A DNA stretch of 64,000 nt from Profundibacterium mesophilum KAUST100406-0324 (GTDB taxonomy: Bacteria; Pseudomonadota; Alphaproteobacteria; Rhodobacterales; Rhodobacteraceae). Numbering within the stretch: the stretch's first letter is position 1; each line of letters opens with the position of its first letter. The notes under the pieces are model-generated. The model ran no database searches, had not been told where the DNA came from, and was given only the letters and a program-made list of their open reading frames with translations. A program made the position numbers and the translations under genes. This document shows positions 7,222-15,637 of this stretch, piece after piece. Location of the stretch: contig NZ_APKE01000035.1 of the NCBI RefSeq assembly GCF_009835145.1, positions 62,001-126,000 on the forward strand. The letters run 5' to 3'.

Positions 7222-8878
7222 GTACAGCGATTTCGACGAAGCCTTCGTGCGCGAGCGCGTGGCGCAATTCTCGGGCCAGGTGGCGCGCCGCATCGACGGC
7301 TCGCTCACCGAGGACGAGTTCAAGCCGCTGCGCCTGATGAATGGCCTCTACCTGCAGCTTCACGCCTACATGCTGCGCGTGGCGATCCCCTACGGGACCG
7401 TCAGCAGCCGGCAGATGCGCCAGCTCGCCATGATCGCCGAAACCTATGACAAGGGCTACGGCCATTTCACCACGCGCCAGAACATCCAGTTCAACTGGCC
7501 TAAGCTCGCCGACATCCCGGCGATCCTGTCGGCACTGGCCGACGTCGAGATGCACGCGATCCAGACGAGCGGCAATACCATCCGCAACGTGACCGCGGAC
7601 CATTTCGCCGGCGCCGCCGCCGACGAGATCGCCGATCCGCGTCCCATCGCGGAGCTGCTGCGCCAGTGGTCCACCGACCACCCCGAGTTCCAGTTCCTGC
7701 CGCGCAAGTTCAAGATCGCCGTGACCGGCAGCCCCAACGACCGGGCCGTCACCAAGGCCCATGACATCGGGCTGCGCATGATCGAGCAAGGTGGCAAGCC
7801 CGGCTTCGAGGTGATCGTTGGCGGCGGCCTCGGCCGGACGCCGATGATCGGCAAGGTGATCCGCGATTTCCTGCCGCTCGAGGACCTGCTGCCCTATTGC
7901 GAGGCGATCGTGAGCACCTACAACGTGCTCGGACGCCGCGACAACAAGTACAAGGCGCGCATCAAGATCACGGTCCACGAGAACGGGCTCGATACTTTCC
8001 GCGATCTCGTCGAGGCGCGTTTCGACGAGCTGCGTCCGCAATTCGGCGGTGCCGATCAGGCTCTGCTGGGAGAGATCGAGCAGGCTTTCGCCGCGCCGGC
8101 CTTCCGCAACGCGCCCGTCGAGGCCTACGAGGCCGCCCGCTCGGCCGATCCGGTCTTCCGCAGCTGGGCCGATACCAATCTTGCCGCGCATCGCAACGAC
8201 GGCTACGCGATCGTGTCGATCTCGCTCAAGGCGCATGGCGCGACGCCCGGCGATGCCAGCGCCGACCAGATGCGCGTCATGGCCGACCTGGCCGAACGCT
8301 ACGGCCATGACGAGCTGCGCATCAGCCACGAGCAGAACGTGATCCTGCCGCATGTGCACAAGTCCGACCTGCCCGCGATCCACGCCGCGTTGCGCGAGGC
8401 CGGGCTGGCCACCGCGAATATCGGCCTGATCTCGGACATCATCGCCTGCCCGGGCATGGATTACTGCGCGCTGGCAACGGCCCGCTCCATCCCCATCGCG
8501 CAGGAAATCGCGACCCGTTTCGACGAGCTGAAGATCGAGCATGAGATCGGCGAGATGAAGATCAAGATCTCGGGCTGCATCAACGCCTGCGGCCATCACC
8601 ATGTCGGCCATATCGGGATCCTCGGTCTCGACCGTGCGGGTGTGGAGAATTACCAGATCACGCTGGGCGGCGACGGCACCGAAACGGCCGCCGTTGGCGA
8701 GCGCGCGGGACGCGGCTTCTCCGCCGACGAGATCGTCCCGGCGATCGAGCGGCTGGTCAATGCCTATCTCGAGCATCGCGAAGGTGCCCAGGAAAGTTTC
8801 CTCGCGGCCTATCGCCGGCTCGGTGCTGCGCCTTTCAAGGCCGCACTTTATCCAGAGGAGCGTGCCGATGCCGCTTGA
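7214..8878 (+). CDS. cysI: Siroheme-dependent sulfite (nitrite/sulfite) reductase
   Basis: The 554-residue product has the two-fold ferredoxin-like repeat of the family and the four cysteines that bind the [4Fe-4S]-siroheme centre: C412 and C418 (CPGMDYC) and C455 and C459 (SGCINAC), followed by GHHHVGHIG. It reduces sulfite to sulfide with six electrons in the cytoplasm. It is preceded by the siroheme synthase gene and followed by cysH, so sulfite rather than nitrite is the likely substrate. There is no CysJ flavoprotein nearby; electrons probably come from ferredoxin through the ferredoxin-NADP reductase encoded 1.3 kb downstream (inference). Confidence 0.92.
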   Translation: MYKYSDFDEAFVRERVAQFSGQVARRIDGSLTEDEFKPLRLMNGLYLQLHAYMLRVAIPYGTVSSRQMRQLAMIAETYDKGYGHFTTRQNIQFNWPKLADIPAILSALADVEMHAIQTSGNTIRNVTADHFAGAAADEIADPRPIAELLRQWSTDHPEFQFLPRKFKIAVTGSPNDRAVTKAHDIGLRMIEQGGKPGFEVIVGGGLGRTPMIGKVIRDFLPLEDLLPYCEAIVSTYNVLGRRDNKYKARIKITVHENGLDTFRDLVEARFDELRPQFGGADQALLGEIEQAFAAPAFRNAPVEAYEAARSADPVFRSWADTNLAAHRNDGYAIVSISLKAHGATPGDASADQMRVMADLAERYGHDELRISHEQNVILPHVHKSDLPAIHAALREAGLATANIGLISDIIACPGMDYCALATARSIPIAQEIATRFDELKIEHEIGEMKIKISGCINACGHHHVGHIGILGLDRAGVENYQITLGGDGTETAAVGERAGRGFSADEIVPAIERLVNAYLEHREGAQESFLAAYRRLGAAPFKAALYPEERADAA

Positions 8879-9599
8879 GATACCCCTGGCCCCCGTCGGC
8901 GTGCGCGCGGCAGAGTTGAACGCGCGCTATCGCCACCATTCCGCCACCGCCGTGCTGCGCCATGCGCTGAGCGATCCGCAGGTGGGGCGCATCGCCCTCG
9001 TGTCCTCTTTCGGCGCCGAGTCGGTTGTCCTGCTGCACATGCTCAGTGTCGTCGACCGCAGCGCGCCGGTGATCTTCCTCGACACCGAGATGCTGTTCGC
9101 CGAGACGCTGGAGTATCAAAAGGACCTCTCCGAGCAGCTGGGTCTGAGCGATGTCCGCGTGATCCGGCCGGATCGCAGGCAGCTTCTGGAGCGCGATCCC
9201 GACGCGCTGCTGCACCGCACCGATCCCGACGGCTGCTGCGCGCTGCGCAAGACCGAGCCTCTGCAGGACGCACTGGCGCCCTTCGATGCCTGGATCACCG
9301 GACGCAAGCGCTTCCAGGGCGGCGCCCGTGCCGCGCTGGAGTTCTTCGAGGCCGAGGACGATACCCGGATCAAGGTCAACCCGCTGGCCCATTGGGACAA
9401 GTCGGACGTTCAGGATTACATGGTCAACAACCGCCTGCCCCGCCATCCCCTGGTCAGCCAGGGATACCCTTCGATCGGTTGCGCCCCCTGCACGAGCCGG
9501 GTCGGCGCCGGCGAGGACGAGCGGGCCGGCCGCTGGCGCGGTGCGCAGAAAGAGGAATGCGGCATCCATTTCGTCAACGGGAAGATGGTGCGCGGCTAG
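8868..9599 (+). CDS. cysH: Adenylylsulfate / phosphoadenylylsulfate reductase (iron-sulfur type)
   Basis: The 243-residue product starts inside the end of cysI (11-bp overlap). It contains the PAPS-reductase loop SSFGAESVVLLHM, the redox cysteine in ECGIHF (C231), and the four extra cysteines C123-C124 and C205/C208 (CC and CAPC) that bind a [4Fe-4S] cluster. This cysteine set marks the form that acts on adenylylsulfate (APS), as in plants and many alphaproteobacteria, whereas enteric PAPS reductases lack it. It makes sulfite for CysI using thioredoxin. Substrate preference for APS is inferred from the motifs. Confidence 0.93.
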   Translation: MPLEIPLAPVGVRAAELNARYRHHSATAVLRHALSDPQVGRIALVSSFGAESVVLLHMLSVVDRSAPVIFLDTEMLFAETLEYQKDLSEQLGLSDVRVIRPDRRQLLERDPDALLHRTDPDGCCALRKTEPLQDALAPFDAWITGRKRFQGGARAALEFFEAEDDTRIKVNPLAHWDKSDVQDYMVNNRLPRHPLVSQGYPSIGCAPCTSRVGAGEDERAGRWRGAQKEECGIHFVNGKMVRG

Positions 9600-9680
9600 A
9601 CCCCGCCCGATGACGCGGCGAAAACGGGCCCGGCCCGATGACAGGACAAGCGCGGGCCATGCCCCGCGAGGAGACAGACA

Positions 9681-10100
9681 ATGAGCGTGATCGTCACGGA
9701 TACGGGGTTCGCCCCCGATGACTGGGAGCATGACTTCCACCCCCAGAGCGCCCTGCCGGAGAGCGCCGATGTGCCGGCGCTTGCCGTCGATCTGCAGAGC
9801 GACGCCAACCCCGAGGCCCTTGCCGAGCGGATCAGCGAGATCGACCTGATCCGCGTCAATTTCCCGTCCTTCTCGGACGGGCGCGGCTTCACCATCGCGC
9901 GGCGGCTGCGCCAGCTCGGCTTTGCCGGCCGGCTTCGCGCGCATGGTCACGTGATCGCCGACCAATACGCGATGGCGCGCCGCGTGGGCTTCGACGAGGT
10001 CGAGATCACCGACGAGCTCGCCGAGCGGCAGCCGCAGGACCAATGGCGCGCACGCGCCGACTGGCGCGCCCATGACTATCAGGCGCGGCTTCGAGCCTGA
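9681..10100 (+). CDS. DUF934 family protein of the sulfate-assimilation operon
   Basis: This 139-residue protein matches DUF934, a family found next to cysI and cysH in proteobacteria. Visible family features are the IDLIRVNFPSFSDGRGF segment (about residues 53-69) and ARRLRQLGFAGRLRAHG. No signal peptide or membrane segment is visible, so it should be cytoplasmic. It starts 81 bp after cysH with a GAGGAGACAG ribosome-binding site. Its function is not established; it has been suggested to help electron delivery to sulfite reductase in bacteria lacking CysJ, which fits this locus but is inference here. Confidence 0.88.
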   Translation: MSVIVTDTGFAPDDWEHDFHPQSALPESADVPALAVDLQSDANPEALAERISEIDLIRVNFPSFSDGRGFTIARRLRQLGFAGRLRAHGHVIADQYAMARRVGFDEVEITDELAERQPQDQWRARADWRAHDYQARLRA

Positions 10101-10131
10101 CGCCGCTTTTCACCAAAGCAATACAGCCTTA

Positions 10132-10163
10132 AGAGGGAGGCGGGCCGAGGCCCGTTTCATGCC
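10132..10163 (+). promoter_or_regulatory. Structured leader of fpr: Shine-Dalgarno separated from the start codon by a hairpin
   Basis: The best ribosome-binding site before fpr is AGAGGGAGG (10132-10140), 23 nt before the ATG, too far for normal use. Directly after it lies CGGGCCGAGGCCCG (10141-10154), which folds into a 5-6-bp hairpin with a CGAG-type tetraloop. Folding removes 14 nt and leaves a 9-nt spacer (TTTCATGCC), a normal distance. No in-frame ATG, GTG or TTG lies closer to the site. Confidence 0.5.
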
Positions 10164-11018
10164 ATGAACGAGATGACCGCACCCGTGACCCAAGCCGCCA
10201 AGACCCAGGCCCCGTCCAAGACCCTGCCGGACGCGCAGACCGTCACCTCGGTGACGCATTGGACCGACCGCCTCTTTTCCTTCAGGGTGACACGCCCCGC
10301 GAGCCTGCGCTTTCGTTCGGGGGAGTTCGTGATGATCGGCCTCATGGGCGATCCCGACCCCGCGACGGGACGGCAGAAGCCGCTCCTGCGTGCCTACTCG
10401 ATCGCATCGCCCGCATGGGACGACGAGCTGGAATTCTACTCCATCAAGGTTCAGGACGGCCCGCTCACCTCGAAGTTGCAGCATATCCAGCAGGGCGACC
10501 AGATCATCCTGCGTCCCAAGCCGGTCGGCACCCTCGTGCATGATGCGCTGCTGCCCGGGAACCGGCTATGGCTCTTCTCGACCGGGACCGGCATCGCGCC
10601 CTTCGCCTCGCTGATCCGCGAGCCGCAAACCTACGAGGATTACGACCAGATCATCCTCACCCATACCTGCCGCGACGTGAAGGAGCTCGATTACGGGCGC
10701 GAACTGGTCGAGAAGGTCCGCGGCGACGATCTGCTGCGTGAGCTGATGGGCGACGCGCTCGACAAGCTGGTCTACTATCCCACCACGACCCGCGAGCCGA
10801 GCGCGAAGATGGGGCGGATCACCGACCTGCTGCGTTCGGGCGAGATCTTCGCCGATCTCGATGCGCCCCCGCTCGATCCCAAGCTCGACCGGGCGATGGT
10901 CTGCGGCTCGATCGGTCTGAACACCGACATCAAGGAAATCCTCGAAGCCGCCGGCCTTCGCGAGGGCGCCAACAGCGCGCCGGCGGAATACGTCGTCGAA
11001 AAGGCCTTCGTGGGCTGA
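10164..11018 (+). CDS. fpr: Ferredoxin--NADP(+) reductase
   Basis: The 284-residue product carries the FAD-binding signature R-x-Y-S (LLRAYSIAS, about residues 75-83), the NADP-binding [12 protein letters not shown] motif, and a C-terminal tail ending VVEKAFVG that resembles subclass IA bacterial reductases of Rhodobacter and Azotobacter. It moves electrons between NADPH and ferredoxin or flavodoxin. It follows the sulfate-assimilation genes by 63 bp on the same strand, so it may feed the sulfite reductase, which lacks a CysJ partner here; this link is inferred. The N-terminus is about 25 residues longer than in typical homologues (Ala/Thr/Lys-rich), so an internal start such as the ATG at 10173 is possible. 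Confidence 0.92.
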   Translation: MNEMTAPVTQAAKTQAPSKTLPDAQTVTSVTHWTDRLFSFRVTRPASLRFRSGEFVMIGLMGDPDPATGRQKPLLRAYSIASPAWDDELEFYSIKVQDGPLTSKLQHIQQGDQIILRPKPVGTLVHDALLPGNRLWLFSTGTGIAPFASLIREPQTYEDYDQIILTHTCRDVKELDYGRELVEKVRGDDLLRELMGDALDKLVYYPTTTREPSAKMGRITDLLRSGEIFADLDAPPLDPKLDRAMVCGSIGLNTDIKEILEAAGLREGANSAPAEYVVEKAFVG

Positions 11019-11145
11019 ACGCAATGATGCGGCGGGCGGCGGGCGGCGGGGATTTTTCTTCGCACCCGCCGCGCCTCGCCGATAATGCGGTTGAAAACCC
11101 GCTGGGCCAACATTATCCTTACGCATCAATTCTTCGAAACGAGAC

Positions 11146-11161
11146 AAGGACCAGCGCCATA
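11146..11161 (+). promoter_or_regulatory. Ribosome-binding site and AUA start codon of infC
   Basis: AAGGA at 11146-11150 is followed by an 8-nt spacer and ATA at 11159-11161. The ATA is the only codon in this position that gives a protein of normal IF-3 length and N-terminus. Poor start codons are a known property of infC, where IF-3 itself rejects them and so limits its own synthesis. Confidence 0.75.
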
Positions 11162-11704
11162 GCCCGCAGACCGCACAATGCCCCGCCGACCCGCGATACC
11201 GGCCCTCGCGTCAATGACCGGATTCGCGTCCCCGAGATCCGCCTGATCGGCTCGGAAGGAGAGAATGTCGGTGTCGTCACGCCCCAGCGCGGGATGCAGT
11301 TGGCCGAGGAGGCGGGGCTCGATCTCGTGGAGATCTCGCCGAACGCCTCGCCGCCCGTCTGCAAGATCATGGATTTCGGCAAGTACAAGTACGAGACCCA
11401 GAAGCGCGAGGCCGAGGCCCGCAAAAAGCAGAAGACGATCGAGGTGAAGGAGGTCAAGTTCCGGCCGAACACCGACACGCATGACTACGACGTCAAGATG
11501 CGCAACGTGTTCAAGTTCCTCGAGAATGGCGACAAGGTCAAGGTGACGCTGCGCTTCCGTGGCCGCGAGATGGCGCACCAGAACCTGGGCCGCGAGCTGC
11601 TCGAGCGGGTGGCCGAGGACACCAAGGATGTCGGCAAGGTCGAGAACATGCCGAAGATGGAAGGCCGCCAGATGGTCATGATGATCGGCCCCGTGCGCGT
11701 CTGA
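11159..11704 (+). CDS. infC: Translation initiation factor IF-3 (non-canonical AUA start)
   Basis: Read from the ATA at 11159 the product is 181 residues, the E. coli length being 180. Family motifs are [44 protein letters not shown] and [16 protein letters not shown], covering the N-terminal domain, the basic linker helix ([11 protein letters not shown]) and the C-terminal domain. It binds the 30S subunit and checks the start codon. The frame is open upstream to an ATG at 11024, but that would add 45 residues with no similarity and no ribosome-binding site. An in-frame ATT at 11129 also lacks one. Confidence 0.93.
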   Translation: MARRPHNAPPTRDTGPRVNDRIRVPEIRLIGSEGENVGVVTPQRGMQLAEEAGLDLVEISPNASPPVCKIMDFGKYKYETQKREAEARKKQKTIEVKEVKFRPNTDTHDYDVKMRNVFKFLENGDKVKVTLRFRGREMAHQNLGRELLERVAEDTKDVGKVENMPKMEGRQMVMMIGPVRV

Positions 11705-11740
11705 CGCCGCACGGCCGCAAGCCGCTTGCCCTTACTGTCG

Positions 11741-11769
11741 CGCCGCTCCGATCACCGGGGCGGCGTTTC
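11741..11769 (+). terminator. Terminator-like hairpin after infC
   Basis: A stem of about 10 bp with one G-T pair (CGCCGCTCCG, 11741-11750, pairing with 11756-11765) is followed by TTTCGCG. It lies 37 bp after infC and overlaps the 3' end of the convergent doxX-like gene. The U tract is short, so efficiency is uncertain. Confidence 0.6.
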
Positions 11770-12162
11770 GCGTTCCGGCCCCCGCACGGTATCCCCGCCC
11801 CGTGCCGGGGGAGCGTGGCCCGCAACCACCAGAAGCCCGCCGGCGATCGCCCAGTTCTTGACGAAGATCGACATCTGCCAGCCATCGCCGGGGACGAGGT
11901 GAAAGAAGCTCGTGAGCGCGGTATAGGCCGCGAGGGTGAGGGCCACGGGGCGCCGGGCAATGCCCGCGATCAGCAAGGCGCCAGCAACCGCGTTGAAGAC
12001 GAGTGCCGGCCACACGAGCGCCGCCGGAAGGCTCCAGCCGGCCAGAAGCCCCTCGACCTGCAGCGGATCGACCCATTTTTGCACCGCTCCGGCGAGGAAC
12101 AGCGACCCGAGAAGGACGCGGCCGGCCAGATCGGTGAATTCGCTCGTTGTCATCGGCGACAT
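11752..12162 (-). CDS. DoxX family membrane protein
   Basis: The 136-residue product has four hydrophobic segments and the DoxX-type opening LAGRVLLGSLFLAGAVQKW (about residues 11-29), then GWSLPAALVWPALVFNAVAGALLI and RRPVALTLAAYTALTSFFHL. It is an inner-membrane protein. DoxX proteins have been linked to quinone or thiosulfate chemistry in a few organisms, but the role of this member cannot be deduced. It is encoded alone, convergent with infC. The start ATG at 12162 has GAGATG-type purines upstream; an internal ATG four codons later is also possible. Confidence 0.82.
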   Translation of the reverse strand: MSPMTTSEFTDLAGRVLLGSLFLAGAVQKWVDPLQVEGLLAGWSLPAALVWPALVFNAVAGALLIAGIARRPVALTLAAYTALTSFFHLVPGDGWQMSIFVKNWAIAGGLLVVAGHAPPARGGDTVRGPERETPPR

Positions 12163-12261
12163 CTCCTAGAACGATCGGGTGCACGGATGCGGATGCGGCG
12201 GCCCTGTCCTGCATCGGCGGGAGGGCGCGTGGCCGTCAACGCTTAACCTTGAGGAAACCGC

Positions 12262-12402
12262 ATGACAAACGCTATCGCCATCGGTCTCGGGGCCGCGATC
12301 ATCGCCCTCATCCTTCTCGATCAGCTGCTGGGCACGGGCGGCGGCATCTTCGCCGCGCGCAAGCTTGCCGCCTTCGTTCAGCACATCGCTTTCTGGCGAT
12401 AG
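12262..12402 (+). CDS. Small single-span membrane protein upstream of gap (46 aa)
   Basis: A short gene with an ATG at 12262 and a GAGGA ribosome-binding site 6 nt upstream. The product has one hydrophobic helix (residues 4-23, AIAIGLGAAIIALILLDQLL), a Gly-rich turn, and a basic amphipathic tail ending in HIAFWR. It lies 115 bp before gap on the same strand. I recall similar 40-50-residue proteins ahead of gap in Rhodobacteraceae genomes, which would make it a genuine conserved small protein, but that is from memory and no function is known. Confidence 0.65.
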   Translation: MTNAIAIGLGAAIIALILLDQLLGTGGGIFAARKLAAFVQHIAFWR

Positions 12403-12517
12403 CGCCAGCAGGTTGACGCCGCGCGCAGAACGCGCTTTCTCGGCATTGACGCGATCCGGCACCGGATCGCCGGGGCGCCCGCGCATGGGCACCAGTTGAA
12501 CGCAGAGGAGCGGAAGT

Positions 12518-13528
12518 ATGACAGTCAAGGTCGCCATCAACGGATTCGGACGCATCGGGCGCAATGTGCTACGCGGGATCATCGAGTCGGGTCGCACCGA
12601 TATCGAGGTAATCGCCATCAACGATCTGGGTCCGGTCGAGACCAACGCGCACCTGCTGCGCTATGACAGCGTGCATGGCCGTTTCCCCGCCGAGGTGAAG
12701 GTCGATGGCGACACGATCGACGTGGGCCGCGGCAAGATCAAGGTCAGCGCGGAGCGCAACCCCGCCGATCTTCCCTGGGGCGATGTCGACATCGTCATGG
12801 AATGTACCGGCATTTTCACCTCCCCCGAGAAGGCGCGCGCGCATCTGGAGAACGGCGCGAGCCGCGTGCTCGTCTCCGCCCCCCTGTCGAACGCGGTCGA
12901 GGGCGAGAAGACCATCGTCTACGGCGTCAATCACGACACCCTCACCGCTGAGGACAAGATCGTGTCGAACGCGTCCTGCACCACCAACTGCCTGGCGCCC
13001 GTCGCCAAGGTGCTGAACGATGCGATCGGGATCGAGCGCGGCTTCATGACCACGATCCACTCCTATACCGGTGATCAGCCGTCGCTCGACACGATGCACA
13101 AGGACCTCTACCGCGCGCGGGCCGCGGCCCTGTCGATGATCCCGACCTCGACCGGCGCGGCCAAGGCCGTCGGCCTGGTGCTGCCGGAGCTGAACGGCAA
13201 GCTCGACGGTGTCGCGATCCGCGTGCCCACGCCGAACGTGTCGGTCGTGGACCTGACCTTCACCGCGAGCCGCGAGACCACGGTCGAGGAGATCAACGAC
13301 GCGATCCGCGCGGCGGCCGATGGCCCGCTCAAGGGCATCCTCGGCTACACCGATGAACAGCTCGTCAGCACCGATTTCAACCATGATCCGCATTCGTCGA
13401 TTTTCCACACCGACCAGACCAAGGTGATGGAGGGCACGATGGTGCGCATTCTGACCTGGTATGACAACGAGTGGGGCTTTTCGAATCGCATGGCCGACAC
13501 GGCCGTCGCGATGGGCAAGCTCATCTGA
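12518..13528 (+). CDS. gap: Glyceraldehyde-3-phosphate dehydrogenase, type I
   Basis: The 336-residue product has the N-terminal NAD-binding motif [13 protein letters not shown] (residues 7-19) and the active-site motif [13 protein letters not shown] with the catalytic cysteine at residue 154, then the [11 protein letters not shown] loop and the C-terminal WYDNEWG. It makes 1,3-bisphosphoglycerate in glycolysis or runs in reverse in gluconeogenesis, in the cytoplasm. An AGAGGAGCGG ribosome-binding site precedes the ATG. It is followed by a hairpin shared with the convergent extensin-like gene. Confidence 0.97.
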   Translation: MTVKVAINGFGRIGRNVLRGIIESGRTDIEVIAINDLGPVETNAHLLRYDSVHGRFPAEVKVDGDTIDVGRGKIKVSAERNPADLPWGDVDIVMECTGIFTSPEKARAHLENGASRVLVSAPLSNAVEGEKTIVYGVNHDTLTAEDKIVSNASCTTNCLAPVAKVLNDAIGIERGFMTTIHSYTGDQPSLDTMHKDLYRARAAALSMIPTSTGAAKAVGLVLPELNGKLDGVAIRVPTPNVSVVDLTFTASRETTVEEINDAIRAAADGPLKGILGYTDEQLVSTDFNHDPHSSIFHTDQTKVMEGTMVRILTWYDNEWGFSNRMADTAVAMGKLI

Positions 13529-13566
13529 TCCCGCATCCGGCGGATCGGAGGAACATCCGATCCATT

Positions 13567-13590
13567 GGGCCCGGCGGGATCGCCGGGCCC
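13567..13590. terminator. Hairpin between convergent gap and extensin-like gene
   Basis: A perfect 10-bp stem (GGGCCCGGCG, 13567-13576, with 13581-13590) closes a GGAT loop and is followed by TTCGTC on the plus strand. It lies 38 bp after gap and just 4 bp from the stop codon of the minus-strand gene, so it may serve both. Confidence 0.7.
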
Positions 13591-13594
13591 TTCG

Positions 13595-14455
13595 TCATCG
13601 ACAGAGCCTGTATGCCCCGCGCCGGGCCTTCACGTCGAAATGCAGATGGTCGTCGTGATAGGCATCCGTGCCGGGCCCCAGCACCGTGGTGAATGACAGG
13701 CAGGCCGTGCCGCGCACCGCCCTTTGGAAAGCCTCCTCGACCGTGCCGGCCCGAGCGCGCGGCTCGATCGGCAGGAAGGCGCCCTCCTCGAACTCGAATC
13801 CCATGATATCGACGGCATTGCCGAAGGAATGCTCGCTCAGCTTGCCCGCCGGAAGGTTGTTGCGCCGCCGGCAGACATAGCTCGATCCATGGCGCACCGA
13901 GACCAGCGCGCCGCGGCCCTCGAGGATGGCCGTTGCCGGCTGCACGAAATCCTCGATCCAGGTCGCGGTCGCGAGCGCCGTCTGGCACCGCATCACGGCA
14001 TCCGGCTCCATCGCGATGCCGGGCAGGATTTCGGAGATCTCGAGCGGGTTCGCGATGCCGCAGTCGCGATCCTCCTCGCGGCGCGGGGCGATGCGGGCAT
14101 AGACCGTGCCGCGCCGGTCAAGTGCGGCCAGGCAAGCGGCGAGTTCCTCGGGGCTCTCCTCGAGCGCCTCCCAGGCGGGTGGCTCATCCGGCACGGGGGT
14201 GGGCGCGGGTGTGGCTTCGGGCGCCGCGCTTGCGGGCGCCTCGATGCCGGCATCATCGGTTCCATCCTCCGGCGCGGCCTCAGGGGTCTCCTCGGGTGTC
14301 TCCTCGGGCGCATCCACGCGCACGGGGCGGTCCTCTGGGCGATCCTGGGGGCGGGGACTGCTGTCGGGAGCCGCCTGCGTCTGCGCGCCGAGCGGCACCG
14401 CGAGGGTGAGTGCGCCCGCCAGAAATGCCGCGAGCCAGGCCGAACGCCCGTTCAC
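13595..14455 (-). CDS. Extensin-like C-terminal domain protein (putative peptidoglycan-active, periplasmic)
   Basis: The 286-residue product starts with GTG at 14455 and has a signal peptide (ending near AQTQA, residue 28). A low-complexity Pro/Glu/Ala/Asp linker follows (about 29-95), then the extensin-like C-terminal domain (about 95-286). That domain holds C-rich conserved positions and the motifs SEHSFGNAVDI and DDHLHFDV, which resemble the zinc-binding HxxxxxxD and HxH of LAS-type D,D-peptidases. This suggests peptidoglycan binding or cleavage, but the family is not well characterised. Its start overlaps the stop of the L,D-transpeptidase gene by 4 bp (GTGA), so the two are cotranslated envelope genes. 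Confidence 0.85.
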   Translation of the reverse strand: MNGRSAWLAAFLAGALTLAVPLGAQTQAAPDSSPRPQDRPEDRPVRVDAPEETPEETPEAAPEDGTDDAGIEAPASAAPEATPAPTPVPDEPPAWEALEESPEELAACLAALDRRGTVYARIAPRREEDRDCGIANPLEISEILPGIAMEPDAVMRCQTALATATWIEDFVQPATAILEGRGALVSVRHGSSYVCRRRNNLPAGKLSEHSFGNAVDIMGFEFEEGAFLPIEPRARAGTVEEAFQRAVRGTACLSFTTVLGPGTDAYHDDHLHFDVKARRGAYRLCR

Positions 14456-15453
14456 CGGGCGAACTCCACGACCGTGCCGGGTTTCACCATATGCGCGAGC
14501 TCTTGCGCGTCCCAGTTGGTGAAGCGGACGCAGCCATGACTGGCCGCCTCGAAGAGACTGTCCGGATCGGAGGTTCCGTGAAGGCCGTAGGTCGGTTTCG
14601 ACAGGTCGATCCAGACGCTGCCTACTGGGCCGTTCGGCCCCGGCGGCAGGAGCAGGAACTCGTCATTGTCGCCTTGCGTGAAATTTTCGTCGGGCTTGTA
14701 GCTGTAATTGGGCTCGATCGCGATCGCGGTCACCTCGACGATGCCCGAGGGCGACGGCGTCTGCGACGAGCCGATGGTCACGGGGTAATCGGCGAGGACA
14801 AGGCCGTCGGAGCCGTAGGCGGTCGCGCGCCGGCGCTGCTTGTCGACCACCACGCGCACCGCCGCGCCGGCGCGGCGCCCGCCGGGATCGACGACGGTGA
14901 TGCGCTCGCCGGGCACGAACCGTGCACCGGGATTGAGCCCTTCGAGGAAGGCCTCGTCCATGTGGAAACGCTCGGCGAGTGCCTCGCTGGCGCGCTCGTA
15001 TCCGATGCGTTGGCGATCGGCGAGCGCGGTGTAATCGTCCGGGAGCGCTCCGCCCACGTCGGCGACATCTTCTTGCGAGATGATGTGGGACGCTGTCACG
15101 GCACCTGCCGCCGCCCCATTCAGGCGGGACCAGACGGCACCGTCCATCGCGCCATCGACCGGCAGCCCTTCGCGCAGCTCGAAGGCGGCGATGGCGGTGC
15201 GTGACATCTCCCCCGCGTAGCCGTCGATGACGCCGGGAGAGACGCCGGCCCGGTCGAGGAGCACTTGCAGGCGCACGGTGATGGCGCTGCGACCCTCGGG
15301 GAGTGCGCCGCCCGTATAATCCGCGCTGTCGATCTGCGCGGGCGCGGGAATGGCATCGGGAGGTGTCCTGGCGATGGACGCGGGGGGCGCGGCGACAAGC
15401 TGCGCGGGGGCGGCGGCAAGGGCGAGTATGGCGAGGGCGGGTCTGACGGTCAT
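14452..15453 (-). CDS. L,D-transpeptidase with peptidoglycan-binding domain
   Basis: From the ATG at 15453 the product is 333 residues with a signal peptide (MTVRPALAILALAAAPAQLVAA). A peptidoglycan-binding-type domain (RLQVLLDRAGVSPGVIDGYAG) lies near residues 60-110, and the YkuD catalytic domain ends with HGTSDPDSLFEAASHGCVRF, giving catalytic H306 and C308. It would form 3-3 cross-links in peptidoglycan or attach proteins to it in the periplasm. It is the first gene of a pair with the extensin-like gene. The frame is open for another 98 codons upstream, but only the chosen start yields a signal peptide. Confidence 0.9.
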   Translation of the reverse strand: MTVRPALAILALAAAPAQLVAAPPASIARTPPDAIPAPAQIDSADYTGGALPEGRSAITVRLQVLLDRAGVSPGVIDGYAGEMSRTAIAAFELREGLPVDGAMDGAVWSRLNGAAAGAVTASHIISQEDVADVGGALPDDYTALADRQRIGYERASEALAERFHMDEAFLEGLNPGARFVPGERITVVDPGGRRAGAAVRVVVDKQRRRATAYGSDGLVLADYPVTIGSSQTPSPSGIVEVTAIAIEPNYSYKPDENFTQGDNDEFLLLPPGPNGPVGSVWIDLSKPTYGLHGTSDPDSLFEAASHGCVRFTNWDAQELAHMVKPGTVVEFAR

Positions 15454-15637
15454 CTGGCGGGGCTCCCTTTCGCGGCTCAACAGTCCAAACCCCGCAAGGG
15501 GTCCGAAGGGCACCGCGCGCCATGTCCCTGCTGCATATCCGGCCCCGCGGCGGCGGTGATTGTGCCATCCCGCCCTTGTGGCCAAATGACAGGCATGCCG
15601 CGGATGGACCGCGGCTCGAACCCTTGAAGGAGCCGGA

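Noticed and set aside
11024-11158. ATG-started N-terminal extension of infC
   Set aside because: It adds 45 residues not found in IF-3, without a ribosome-binding site. The ATA at 11159 fits length and spacing.
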